DNA of 64,000 nt from Linnemannia schmuckeri (lineage: Eukaryota > Mortierellomycota > Mortierellomycetes > Mortierellales > Mortierellaceae): NCBI GenBank assembly GCA_029449235.1, contig JANATG010000016.1, forward strand, positions 248,001-312,000. Direction: 5' to 3'. Below, one piece after another: positions 54,093 to 64,000 of the stretch. The notes beneath the pieces were generated by a model. That model saw only the letters and a list, made by a program, of their open reading frames with translations. It did no database searches and was not told where the DNA came from. Numbering within the stretch: position 1 is the first letter of the stretch; the number at the start of each line of letters is the position of its first letter. The translations under genes and the position numbers were made by a program.

Positions 54093-55954
54093 TTATGCCT
54101 GCTTGGTCAAGCTCATCTCGGCCTGCTTGGCCAAGCGAGCAGGCTCGTTGATGGAAGGACGAAACTTGCGAGGGGTGTAGTAGTACGAGGTCAAGCAGTA
54201 CAAGAGGAATCCAAAGAGACCAATACCAGAGTAGGCCCATCCCTTGGTACCGCTCGAAAAGCCAGCATCAGCAAAGACAGGCTCAAGGACCATGATCAGA
54301 ATAGAACCGAGCGAGGAAGCCAACAACCAGAAGGATGTCGAAACAGCACGGAATTGACGACCAGCCTCGATGTAGGTGAATTGGACACCAGTGGGGGAGA
54401 AGAAGGCCTCGCCGAGAGAGAGCAAGAACCATTGAGGAAACTGCAACCAGGCAGAGTAGCACTCTTTGCAGTACTTGCCGTCGTACTTCGCAGAATCCTC
54501 CATCTTGCGACCAGAGGAGAGGTAGGCCTTCTCAACCATGGGGGCCAGGCCAGCTGAGAGAGCAAAAGAGAGGATGACCAGGAAGAAACCGACAGCCATA
54601 CGACGCTGAGGGCTAAAGTTCCAACCACGACGGTAGCAGAAGGGGTAGACAATGTAGGCCAGGATGGGGACGAGGATGACCAAGAGCATTGTGTTGATGT
54701 TACTGAAGGAAGTCATTTGGACGTAGGTCTTGGCGGTGTCATTGCCTCCAAACAAGGCACCGTTCATGAGATAGTACTGGTTGGACCATTCGTTTGAGTT
54801 TTGGTTGTACAACATTTTGCAGAAAGAGAAGGGGATGACAACAGGGACCAAGACGAGGCCGAAGTCGCGGACCTCTTCAAGGAAGACACCACCATACTCC
54901 TCCTCGGCAAAGTTGAGCCAGTGACCCTTGACAGCGCGCTCTTCAGGGGTGGCGGCACGGTGACGACGGGCAGCGAGGATCGTAGCCTTGATAGCCTTGA
55001 GGGGTAAGAATTCACCCAGTGGAGGGACGATACGGTAGAATCTGTGTCCGGCAGCAAAGACGGCAAAGGATAAGGCAAATACAATAGTAGGAAGCAAGAA
55101 TGCGCCGGCAAAGCAGGTATCTTGTCCGTAGCAAGGCATGTCGGCAATGAGGGGAACGGTGAACTGGGTCAAAAGACCTCCGACGTTGATAGAGACGTAG
55201 AAGATGTTGAAGAAGAGATCCTTGCCGGCCTCCTGCGAGGGGAGGTACTGATCACCACCGTGGGAAGAAACGCAGGGCTTGATACCACCGGTACCGAGGG
55301 CAATGATGAGCATGGGGAGGAAGGTCAAGAAGTTGGAGACCTGACCGACGGGTCCAATCAAATTGGGGATGGCGAAGACTGTAACCATGATCATACCGAC
55401 GAGGTAGACGGCAGAGAAGGAGATAATGGTCCACCTATAGGAAGTACAGCCATCGAGAAGTAGAGGCGGTTCGGAGGTTAGGTAGCTGTAAGGAGTAGAA
55501 CTTCAATGCTTCTCATAGCATACAAGTCAAACTACAACCCACAACAAAAAAGAGTAAGTCGCCGTCGCTACTACGCTCACCATTTGCCAAGAAAAGAATC
55601 TGATAAGGCAGCGCCCAGCAAGGGGAAGAAATACGCCAACATCGTAAAAGCAGTTGAATAAACCTTAGCCTGGACCTTGTCCATTCCTGTAATCAGACGG
55701 AAGTACTTGTTCAAGTTGGGTTGGACTCCATAGTAACAGAAGCGCTCACCAAACTCATTGGGCAAAATGAAATAACAGGCCATGGGCATCTTGTTGGGGT
55801 TGGCCATCAGCTTGGCATCGAGCTCGGCATTGAGACGGACCTCGAGTTCGAGGAGTTCACGCTCATGGTCAGTCAAGAGATCCAAAGCGGTGACCTCAAT
55901 CTTTTCGTCGCTTATGGCGATCTCTGCGACATCGATGTCGCGCTTCTCGGCCAT
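54093..55954 (-). CDS. PTR2/POT-family proton-coupled peptide transporter
   Basis: Two exons, 55954-55581 and 55434-54093, are separated by a 146-nt GT-AG intron that splits a Trp codon, giving 571 residues. The family motif NEFGERFCYYG (ExxERFxYYG, proton coupling) lies at about 66-76. A second POT signature (FYVSINVGG) follows FFNIF. About twelve hydrophobic segments and the usual large cytosolic loop (about 240-300, KATILAARRHRAATPEER) are visible. Late motifs such as FSPTGVQFTYIEAGRQFRAV fit the C-terminal half of fungal Ptr2. It imports di- and tripeptides across the plasma membrane with protons. A TATA-like AGTATAAGTA lies near 56108-56118. The gene is complete and ordinary-looking. Confidence 0.92.
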
Positions 55955-57666
55955 GTGTGTTAAATATGTGAGTAAGTGTGTGAAAGACGGGTAGTGGGTG
56001 AGTGGATGAGAGAAGGAGTGAAGGAGAGAAGGAAAGAAAGAAGAGAGGAGAAGGAGAGGAGAGAGGAGTTTACAACTGAGGAGCCAGGTTTTGGAAGGTG
56101 GGAGAGTTGCCTACTTATACTCTTTTTCTTTCTTTGTCAATGAAAAAAAGAATGAAGAGAGAACCAGAGACAATCATCAATCGCCGAATAGCCCCCTCGA
56201 CTCGATAACAACACAAACAAAAAAAGGGATCGTTGTCTTTCCCATTCTCTCCCACACGAGAAAGGAAAGAAGACGAACAGCCCATAAAGTTGAACCTAGT
56301 ATAAACATACTCACTTTCTTGGCGTGCGTTTGTGCCTATGTGAACAAGAGTACACCATCAAAACAAAGCTCGTTCATTCGTTTTGAACACTTTTTATGTT
56401 TTCTCGGTATTTTTGTGGTGTCGTTCCAAAAAACCCAAGACAATTAAACAAGCGCATGGGATAGGATCTGATGCTTATTTAGGTTGGAAACATAAAAGAA
56501 AATGAAGGTTTGCTCCTTCGATTTCCTTAGTACCAAAGTCTATTCCGACCACACGGAACGCTCTCATGCACGAGAGAAAAGAAAAACGATAGAACAGACA
56601 GAACATTCCCATTCGTGCATTTCTCCTTCTTGGCCTATTGTTGATATGGTAGACAAAGAAGGGGGGGGGTGTTTTGCTTGACTAAATTGGCATCCTAACG
56701 GTGACCTGCACTCGAACACTTTGTTTTTGTTTATGTTTTTGTTTCGACCATACTCACCTATGTTATTAAGGGCCTTCCATTAAGGTAGACCAGAGGGTAT
56801 TAGTAAAGGTATGCGGGATGCAAACAATAACGAATGAACGGCAGCCAATCATCCAGTTGTGGAAAACCTGTTAGTGTATTTTTTTCGCTCTTCCACAACC
56901 GGATGATTGGCTGCCGTTCATTCGTTATTGTTTACATCCCGCGTACCTTTACTTACTGAATACCTCCCAGGGTCAAGATGTTTCCGTAGTTAGACAGGCA
57001 GTACAAGGCGCAATGGGTTAAATGGCTTGTGGCTGACTAGCGTTCATAGCGACGTTTGCTTTGAACAGATAAATCCATTGCAGACGGCTTTAATTGAACG
57101 GGGTATTGTAAGCAGTAGAGACACTCTGCTGCGTTGATCTGCTGAGTGTAAGCCCATTGTTTCTATAGATTTGTTCAAAAGGACAACGTCTTTCTTTTTT
57201 TCTTTCGGTGTTCAAGTTAAGGGCTGTTTAAATTAAGCCTACATCGCGGAGTATTTTTCTTTCAGGACTTAGTTACACACTGATTGTGGTCTGTGTTAAC
57301 GCGCGTTAATGTGTTTTGTTCAACTATGTATCGTTTTTAAGGGTGTCTATCTTGATACACCTTTCTATTGCTACCCTTCGTATTGTGTGGACTCACTAAG
57401 ACATATGTCCGTATTGACCACCCTCGAGCCGGTGTTGAGTTTATACAGAGCCGCAACTTCTTTGATTCCGATTGAGTTTTGCTCCAAGCCCAAAGTGGTC
57501 AGAGTCAAGTTGGTCTGTAATAAACAGATCCCTCTCTTACTTCCCATTGACCATTGGAGACCGATACTTTCAGTACCCCGGTTCACCTGTATAGTAAACA
57601 TCATCATTGCTCCACTCTCGTCGCTGTCCCTTGATTTCACTGACTTTGCCTTCTGTTACTGTATGC
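55955..57666. other. Gene-free region
   Basis: This is upstream of the transporter. It has no credible gene and contains the near-perfect hairpin at 56802-56953. AT-rich sequence follows up to the foldback element. Confidence 0.45.
56802..56953. repeat. 152-bp hairpin (MITE-like)
   Basis: Arms of about 63 bp (left AGTAAAGGTATGCGGGATGC, right ending GCGTACCTTTACT) pair with only a few mismatches around a 25-bp loop. No clear target duplication is seen. It is too small to encode anything and is probably a tiny inverted-repeat transposon, or a structured transcript. Confidence 0.75.
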
Positions 57667-59065
57667 AACGTCCCCAAAAAATTGACCAACCAAAACGCGA
57701 TTTCGACTTTTTTTTTTGAAATGCTCATCCACCATCTCTACAATCAGCGATCAGTTTTCTACCACTGATTCTCCTCAATCACCATCTCACTCACTACCCC
57801 TCATTTCTTTTGTATGAACCGGCATTGGCTCATCGCGGGAATGGAAATGAGCTGACCTTGGATGATCAATTTGTTGGAAAATGGAAAAAAAAAAAAAAAA
57901 AAAAAAAAAAAAGCAAAAAAAAACGTTTTTTTTATCAAAGACGTCTTCTTACTTTCTAAGTATCTCTAAACTTTGTGGAATAGTTTCTTTCACCCTGTAT
58001 GAGCCTCTGTCAAAGTTTGGAGGTCCTGGTAGAAGCCCTTAATGTCCGACCTACATGTATGATTTTACATGGGTTTAGCAAGAAATAGGCTGTTTTTTTT
58101 CAAACTGTGACTCCAGTGCCTGTCCTAAAGGAAAACCGAAAACTGATTCGTGTGGAGAACTTACAAGAAGATCCAGAATCAAAAGCATAGGTGAATTGCA
58201 ATCCATTGGCGTGAGATATCTAGGATTGAATATTTTTAAGTAGTTTTCAAGTAGTACTACATGTTTTTTGAAGACTATGCTCTCTCTGCTACTTTTAATA
58301 CCCTGTAACCTAGATACAACTTTCGCTTACTTGGTCTTAACAAGAACCTTTTTTCAGTTTCTCTTTAGGACAGGCACTGGAGTCACAGTTTGAAAAAAAA
58401 CAGCCTATTTCTTGCTAAACCCATGTAAAATCATACATTGTTTCACGGGGGAGGGCTCGCGGCAGAATTATAGGAACGTTGTCAGTTCCACAATCGGTTC
58501 TACAAAACTGGACTCTATGCGATGCAGATGCTATCCGTTAGTCCAGTGTCTATACAGTAAAGGAGACAAAGAACAACGAACAGCTTCTACCCCACATAAA
58601 TACTACTCTAGAAGAACGATCGGCTACACTACTATGACGTCATCATTCTGGAGGGTGCCACCAAATTTGTAACAACATGTAGGTCGGACATTAAGGGTTT
58701 CTACCAGGACCTCCAAACTTTGACAGAGGCTCATACAGGGTGAAAGAAACTATTCCACAAAGTTTAGAGATACTTAGAAGTAAGAAGACGTCTTTGATAA
58801 AAAAAACGTTTTTTTTTGCTTTTTTTTTTTTTTTTTTTTTTTTTTTTCATTTTCCAACAAATTGATCATCCAAGGTCAGCTCATTTCCATTCCCGCGATG
58901 AGCCAATGCCGGTTCATACAAAAGAAATGAGGGGTAGTGAGTGAGATGGTGATTGAGGAGAATCAGTGGTAGAAAACTGATCGCTGATTGTAGAGATGGT
59001 GGATGAGCATTTCAAAAAAAAAAGTCGAAATCGCGTTTTGGTTGGTCAATTTTTTGGGGGACGTT
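57667..59065. mobile_element. Foldback element FB-B with nested solo LTR
   Basis: Inverted arms of about 465 bp (57667-58132 and 58364-59065, the latter enlarged by an LTR insertion) surround a spacer of about 230 bp. Both ends read AACGTCCCC followed within one base by AAAAAATTGACC. Each arm carries a long A/T-run at the same relative place. No sequence similarity to FB-A is obvious. No transposase is visible and no target duplication could be assigned. Confidence 0.8.
58439..58674 (+). mobile_element. Solo LTR, copy 2 (ACAT target duplication)
   Basis: This 236-bp unit begins TGTTTCACGGGGGAGG and ends ATTTGTAACA, with ACAT at 58435-58438 and 58675-58678. It is the shorter form of the 35.2 kb LTR, in opposite orientation. 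The other arm of the foldback element keeps the uninterrupted site (CCGACCTACATGTATGAT), which proves the insertion came after the inverted repeat formed. Confidence 0.93.
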
Positions 59066-59178
59066 AGCAATTATTCCTAATATGTCTGATTTTTTGTGCT
59101 ATATTGTGCATAATCCATGATCTTATTCAAGTCGCCGTAACACTAGGTTGGACCTTATGGTACTTGCTATGAGTGCTT

Positions 59179-60318
59179 CTAAACTACGATACCAGTCGTG
59201 GCTGAGCCATCTGCTCCCAACGCATCCTCCGATATCCACCACGCAGGTTGAGGCTGAACCGTGTCGTGGTTTCCTGTCACTCTGATCCCAACTAGACCAG
59301 CTACCATAACTGTCATGGTCTTACTACCATTTTCATCAAGTAAGACTGGCACATCGGCGTATCCTGCGGGAATGTCGTCAATCTCAACGCGATGGAAAGC
59401 AGTATCGCCTAGCGTCAGCCCGCTGTTTTTCCTGTAAAGAGACTCTCCTTCGGAACTGAAGAAGCAGAATGCCGTGATCCAACCAGAGATATAGGACGCA
59501 CCACTACCACTCCGAAGGTGCGCGATTTTCCTCCAAAAGTCTTTGGTTTCTTCAGAATCAGGATTGTTGAAAGTCTCCACAAAGCCGGTGAGCACTGCCT
59601 TGAGTAGGTCGCGCCATTGAGTAGTCTCCTCGCCATACTCTGTGAACTTCTCAATCCTTAAAAGAAGCTTCTCCCAGTCACCTTTCTCGCCGAGCAGAGT
59701 CACCGCCGGTAGACCACAGCTTGTGACAAAACAGCATTTGAAATACTTCTTGAGGGTCGACATCATGATAACACTACCAATGATCCTGTCGTCAGTCGTG
59801 GTGGTGGTGAACTCTGGCATGATCCACTCGCGGAGTTCCGGGTCGAGAACATGTTGTTGGAGCAGCTCTCCCATCTGAATCGCCAGGTTTCCGAAATCCC
59901 AGGAACGTAGAGGACCAGAAGTCTCGATTGACAGTTGTTTCTGACCTTCATGTGCGACGAAGAGATGGCGTAATTTCTCGGCGTTTCCATTAACAAAGAA
60001 GTTGAACTGAGAAAGGATCGCTATCCAGACATCGTCTGGACGGATGACGAGGTGGTGGTGTTCGTTGTATGCCTCCAGAGCCGCGTCAACGAAGCCGTTG
60101 CTGCGCCTCGCAGATATGAGTACGTCCTTTGCGGAAGATTCCTTGGAGGGAAGAGGAAAGGAGCATCGAATAACCTTTCCTTTCTTTGCTTGGAGCGCTC
60201 TGTCTCTCTCAATGATGGCATAGGGGTTCTTGGTGTAATATTCGGCGGTCTCAGGTCGGGAGTGTCGAGTGTGGACGGCCTCAAGAGGTATATTGGAAGG
60301 GTTGGTGGTGACTGGCAT
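59179..60318 (-). CDS. DUF4419 domain protein
   Basis: This is an intact intronless frame of 379 residues. The segment GFVDAALEAYNEHHHLVIRP then DDVWIAILSQFNFFVNGNAE (about 75-114) is characteristic of the DUF4419 family, and FVAHEGQKQL follows in the expected place. Further family-like parts are KYFKCCFVTSCGLPAVTLLG and SYISGWITAFCFF. The function of DUF4419 is not established. The length is typical and no signal peptide or membrane segment is seen. A TATA-like TTTAAATAG lies about 55 bp upstream on the - strand. Confidence 0.82.
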   Translation of the reverse strand: MPVTTNPSNIPLEAVHTRHSRPETAEYYTKNPYAIIERDRALQAKKGKVIRCSFPLPSKESSAKDVLISARRSNGFVDAALEAYNEHHHLVIRPDDVWIAILSQFNFFVNGNAEKLRHLFVAHEGQKQLSIETSGPLRSWDFGNLAIQMGELLQQHVLDPELREWIMPEFTTTTTDDRIIGSVIMMSTLKKYFKCCFVTSCGLPAVTLLGEKGDWEKLLLRIEKFTEYGEETTQWRDLLKAVLTGFVETFNNPDSEETKDFWRKIAHLRSGSGASYISGWITAFCFFSSEGESLYRKNSGLTLGDTAFHRVEIDDIPAGYADVPVLLDENGSKTMTVMVAGLVGIRVTGNHDTVQPQPAWWISEDALGADGSATTGIVV

Positions 60319-61008
60319 GGTGGAGGATGTGGTACTGAGACCGATAATAGCTCAGAGTTGGGAAACCAACGACTATTTAAATGAAACTCAATGGTCAATG
60401 AGGTTTATGCTGGCAAATAGTGATGCCACGCTTGCATGAATGATTATCCAACATTATACACAGGTATTAAAGGAGGTAGCTAGTACCAAAAGAAGGGAGA
60501 GAGCACAAAAGACGGGAGAGAGCGAATTCTGTAGGACAAGAAAATTTAGTTTTGCTTTGCCATCTTGCTGAAGAGAGGGGCATGGAACCGTGCCAAGGCA
60601 GGGTTGGTAAACGAATGGATAACGGCATGTATAGCGCATGAATAAAAAGAAGGGGCAAGAGACAGCACCAAGGAGTGGGCAACCAAGGAAAATAAAGAAT
60701 AGAGGCATTGCAAACCCAAAAAAGCAAGCAGATGGCAAAGTAGAAATTGGGAAACGTCATTACTCCAAACTAAACAAGTACAAATGGCATGAATTCGTAC
60801 TGCCGCGTTTTGCAAGTGATCGATCGATTCTGCTGTAACATTGTAAGTGATCGGTCGACTCTTGGTGTAATCGATCATTCAAGTGAAATCTTGTTGCACT
60901 GCCACAAGAATTACATACACTGCCTGCCACGTTTTGACTCCTGGTTGCCAGGTCTCTGCATGAACAGGTCTCGACCCTTTTAAATTGAACGCGACTTTGA
61001 TACATTTT
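60319..61008. other. Gene-free region
   Basis: No gene seen. Several GATCGATCG/TCGATCATT words occur near 60820-60880. Confidence 0.4.
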
Positions 61009-63440
61009 GTGTGGTGATTTGAGTGGCTTAGCTTCTGATGGCCATTTTGACTATTTTACGCGTTTGCCTGCGAATGTCTGGAAAAGCACCTTCTTCTACG
61101 ATACGAGCAGGTAAGCACTGTACCTTTTTGACCATTAGGAGCAGTAGTAGTTTTCAGTCTTTAGAGAATAGCAATTGACATAAAATCACCTTCTTCCACG
61201 ATACGAGCAGGTCTTGAGAGTCACTGTTTTTTATCGCGATATTGAGAAGGGACACACAACACACACACACACACACACATACACACATACACATCTTTTT
61301 TTCCTCGTCTGCCTGCTATCTGAGTTATGCCCGTCGATCCTGGAGACACACCTTTGAATACAGGGGTTGTAGAGGAGAACTTCACTTTCCCTTCTCCCTC
61401 TTCCCCGACTAGTGACCCTGTCACACCTGGCACTGCCGCCAACGACTCGGCCAACCAAGGGCAACCCCCCTCAAGACCCCCACATTTGGCTCATCACGTG
61501 CCCGCCACCAACTAGGATTTTGCCACTAGCCAACACGTCGTAATTCTAGTTGTACACCGACGAGTACATTATCTATCGCAAGGACCATGAAGCCAGTATA
61601 AAACAACAGAAGCTGGTCAAGAAGCTGAAGGAGGCGGCCCAGCGTAAGGGCAGAACAGAGAACAGCAGGAAGGCAAAAGTGGCAGCAGAGGAAGCGCTTA
61701 CTCTCAAGCAGAGTCTCAGACGACAGGTGAAGGCCCGTAGGAAGGAGTTGACAGAGAAAGCATACCAACTGGTACCAAATATCACAGCCCCGATACACCA
61801 ACAAGTAACATACAGCAAGCCAAAACACAAGTTCAAGCACGTTATCATGGACCAGTATTGCCGGAGTCTATTGAAGGAAACAGGAAGAAGGCTAGGCCAG
61901 GCGTGCGACACATCTGTTCAGACGGACCAATGGTGCACAAGAGGAAAAAGGAGTGTGCCATGGCTTTCGCAGTCGTAGGAGAGGAACAGGACGTGATTCA
62001 GGGGACCATCAAAGATTCACGTCGTCTGTCAAAGCAGAACTAATGGAATTGATTGCAGGGATCATAGCCACACCCGAGGACCAGGGCCCCTGCATTCGAC
62101 TCGACAACCAGACCGTGGTGAAGCAGTTTAGAGATGCCATCGTCAATCGGAAACGAGCGTCGGTGAGGATGAAACTACGGTGCGTCTATGCTGCGGAGTG
62201 GGCGGTAGTGGCAAGGATATGCAACGAACGTACGGGGATAACGACAGTCGAGTGGGTCAAGGGACACGATGGGGACAAGTGGAATGAGAAGATGGACCGA
62301 GCGGCGAAGGAGGCTCAATCCCAGACCGAGCAAGTATGGGAGTTCGACAGGTCCGCCCAGGATGATATCAAGTACTTAGTGACGATGGCTGGAAAAACCC
62401 TAGATCAGGACACGAGGCATGTGTTGAAGATGCAGACCACAAGGCGCTGGCACCCGGAGTGGAGGGCGCTCAAGAGGACGAAGAGGTCGATTCCGATCTA
62501 CAAGGGCACAGACTGGCTGGGCACTCTCTCCAACATACACAACAAAAACCAGTCAATTCCTTCTTCAGCTCTCGGCAGGATACACGTCTACGCAGCCACA
62601 GGATAAAGAAAGTCCACGGAATGTTACCAACCATGGATGCCTTACACGCCAGGCGCCCAGAACTGTACGAGGACGACCGATACCGACAATGTGATCAAGA
62701 GACGGGGGATAACGTTCACGTCAGGACGTACCGCAAGAGTAGAGAGGCGCAAGACGAGATCAGGAAGGACGCCCTCAAACGAGTGGATGGATGGGGAGCG
62801 ATCGCCACACGATACTTCAATGCGCAGAGAGAGAAGAAGCGTCAGCTAGGGAAACCACCACCATCGGATATCGCCTGGAGGAAGCCAAGAACAAGCACGT
62901 GCCGCGAGGCATTGTGGTCGGTGGTTGAAAAGCCAGGAGAGGAGGAGGAGTGGCAGCAACAGACCGAGAACGCATGGTAACCTTGCCACATTTACCGAGG
63001 TCTCGTGCCTATAGCCCTAGCAAAGCGTGGGACAAGGTGTTCAAGGACATCCCGGCCATCATTGCCCAGCACGTGAGTCGGCTGTTTTGCCGGTACGTCG
63101 AGAAGGAAGCGAGGGAGCGGCTATGGATACCCAGATGCGAAACGATGGTCAAGTGGGAGATGGCGAACAAATCACAGACAGCATGAAACAGAAATGCACA
63201 ACCGAACGCCAGAGTGCCGGGTGAAAACAAATATATGGACGGAAACTCCAAGAAGATGAGTGCCTCTGCGGACGAGCCAACACAGAACACGATGGAGAGC
63301 GATGCCCAGGCGAGCAGCGCGATACACGAGTGGCTGATCAAGCAGTCATCAAGTCCCTTCTGGGCCTGAGGCGCATGGATATTATGGAGAGGAGAGGCAA
63401 TATGGTCATCAAGGAGTTAGAGGTGGACGACGGCTAGGTC
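61009..63440 (+). mobile_element. Decayed LINE with 5' module and RNase H domain
   Basis: The left part (61010-61490) is the 5' module also found inverted at 29.0-29.5 kb: a repeated CACCTTCTTCYACGATACGA block, a CA microsatellite at 61257-61280 and a start frame MPVDPGDTPLNTGVVEEN. After a stop at about 61513 comes a basic coiled-coil segment (KQQKLVKKLKEAAQRKG). An RNase H domain follows in shifting frames: SDGPMVHKRKKE (first Asp), SVKAELMELIAGI (Glu), CIRLDNQTVVKQF (Asp), VEWVKGHDGDKWNEKMDRAA (His, Asp). A cysteine knuckle (CLCGRANTEHDGERC) lies near 63262-63306. The reverse transcriptase is absent, so the two ends were joined by an internal deletion. Several frameshifts make it inactive. 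Confidence 0.65.
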
Positions 63441-63740
63441 CCTTGAGCTCGCGTTAAAGTTGCAAGAGTCGTCCGGACTCGTAAGAGAATGGGCTGTGGT
63501 CCTCAGGTGCAATATACTGCACTGTACTGCATGGTCAAACTTCAGTGCCACCCATGTACTGGAGTTTCAAATTACAGTCCTTCTAGTGCATTTCTTGTTC
63601 TCCATTGTTCAAATACCATTTACACTGTCTTCTTTTTCGCCTTTTATGTTTTTCGCTCGTCTCTCGTTTCCTATATTAACCCACCTCTTCTCCTCCGCTT
63701 TTCTTCCCTCCCTCTTCATCCCTCTCAACCATCTCATAAC
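63441..63740. other. Promoter region of dynamin-like gene
   Basis: Pyrimidine-rich leader just before the ATG at 63741, with CCTATATTAACC near 63671 as a possible TATA element. Confidence 0.35.
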
Positions 63741-64000
63741 ATGTCTGCTCAACCTTATAACACCCAATCCACCCTTCTCGCCCAACCCAGCGCTCCCGCC
63801 CAATCCCCTCCTCCCACCATGCAAAAAAAGCCAATTCGATCCACCACCTCTATGTTTGGCGTCGAGTTGGAGTATCAGCAAGTCATCGACAATATCAACA
63901 GGGCACAGAGCCACGGCCGGCCCCACAAGTTAAGCGTTCCCAAGATGGTCATCATCGGTGACCAGTCCAGTGGCAAGTCTAGCATCCTAGAGGCTCTTTC
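63741..64000 (+). CDS. Dynamin-family GTPase, 5' end (runs off window)
   Basis: 86 codons from ATG 63741 are open to the window edge. A Pro/Gln/Ser-rich N-terminus of about 40 residues is followed by GVELEYQQVIDNINRAQ and VPKMVIIGDQSSGKSSILEA. GDQSSGKSS is the dynamin-specific P-loop, and the preceding VVIIG-like strand and following LEAL helix fit. Dynamins hydrolyse GTP to remodel membranes. The N-terminal extension suggests a large fungal dynamin or Mx-like member and not the core Vps1/Dnm1 form, but the rest of the gene lies outside the window. Confidence 0.85.
   Translation, partial: MSAQPYNTQSTLLAQPSAPAQSPPPTMQKKPIRSTTSMFGVELEYQQVIDNINRAQSHGRPHKLSVPKMVIIGDQSSGKSSILEAL

Overview
The window looks like an accessory, repeat-rich stretch of an early-diverging fungus, most likely Mortierellomycota (a Mortierella/Linnemannia-type genome). 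This is inferred from gene content: a giant intronless NACHT protein with pentapeptide repeats and WD40 blades, several F-box/LRR-like paralogs, double-ubiquitin-like RING proteins, short GT-AG introns in the metabolic genes, and fungal LINE, DIRS, LTR and Tc1-type elements. No database search was possible. I recognised no rRNA, tRNA or CRISPR.

Layout. 0-8.2 kb holds three paralogous F-box/LRR-like loci on the + strand (broken, intact, one-stop) with an intact UBL-UBL-RING gene on the - strand between the second and third. 8.5-12.6 kb is a large, almost perfect palindrome: a small secreted-protein gene is duplicated head-outward around a central foldback element. 13.0-18.7 kb is one intact 1,877-residue NACHT/WD40 protein. 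18.7-22.5 kb appears gene-free. 22.7-23.9 kb is an apparently intact Tc1-like transposon. 24-34.4 kb is a graveyard of a fourth F-box gene, an unidentified coiled-coil gene, a NACHT N-terminal relic and a second NACHT/WD40 gene that keeps one frame over about 4 kb but carries six stop codons. 34.6-38 kb holds two copies of one LINE in opposite orientation with a solo LTR between them.

39.8 kb has a ten-cysteine secreted protein. 42.3-44.3 kb is a six-exon FAD monooxygenase with an 11-nt microexon. 45.6-47.6 kb is a DIRS remnant abutting a second foldback copy. 47.9-49.2 kb is a broken UBL-RING paralog. 49.2-54.1 kb is mostly unassigned, with degenerate duplications. 54.1-56.0 kb is a PTR2/POT peptide transporter. 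57.7-59.1 kb is a different foldback element with a solo LTR in one arm. 59.2-60.3 kb is a DUF4419 protein. 61.0-63.4 kb is a decayed LINE with an RNase H domain. A dynamin-family GTPase gene starts at 63,741 and runs off the right edge.

Biology. NACHT/WD40 receptors, F-box proteins and RING proteins are expanded, fast-turnover families in fungi, associated with non-self recognition and ubiquitin-mediated turnover. Here each family has an intact member plus decayed relatives, which fits birth-and-death evolution. The transporter, monooxygenase, DUF4419 and dynamin genes look like ordinary single genes. The most unusual points are the foldback-centred palindromic duplication, the shared degenerate repeat array upstream of both types of secreted-protein gene, the stop-only decay of the second NACHT gene, and the microexon.
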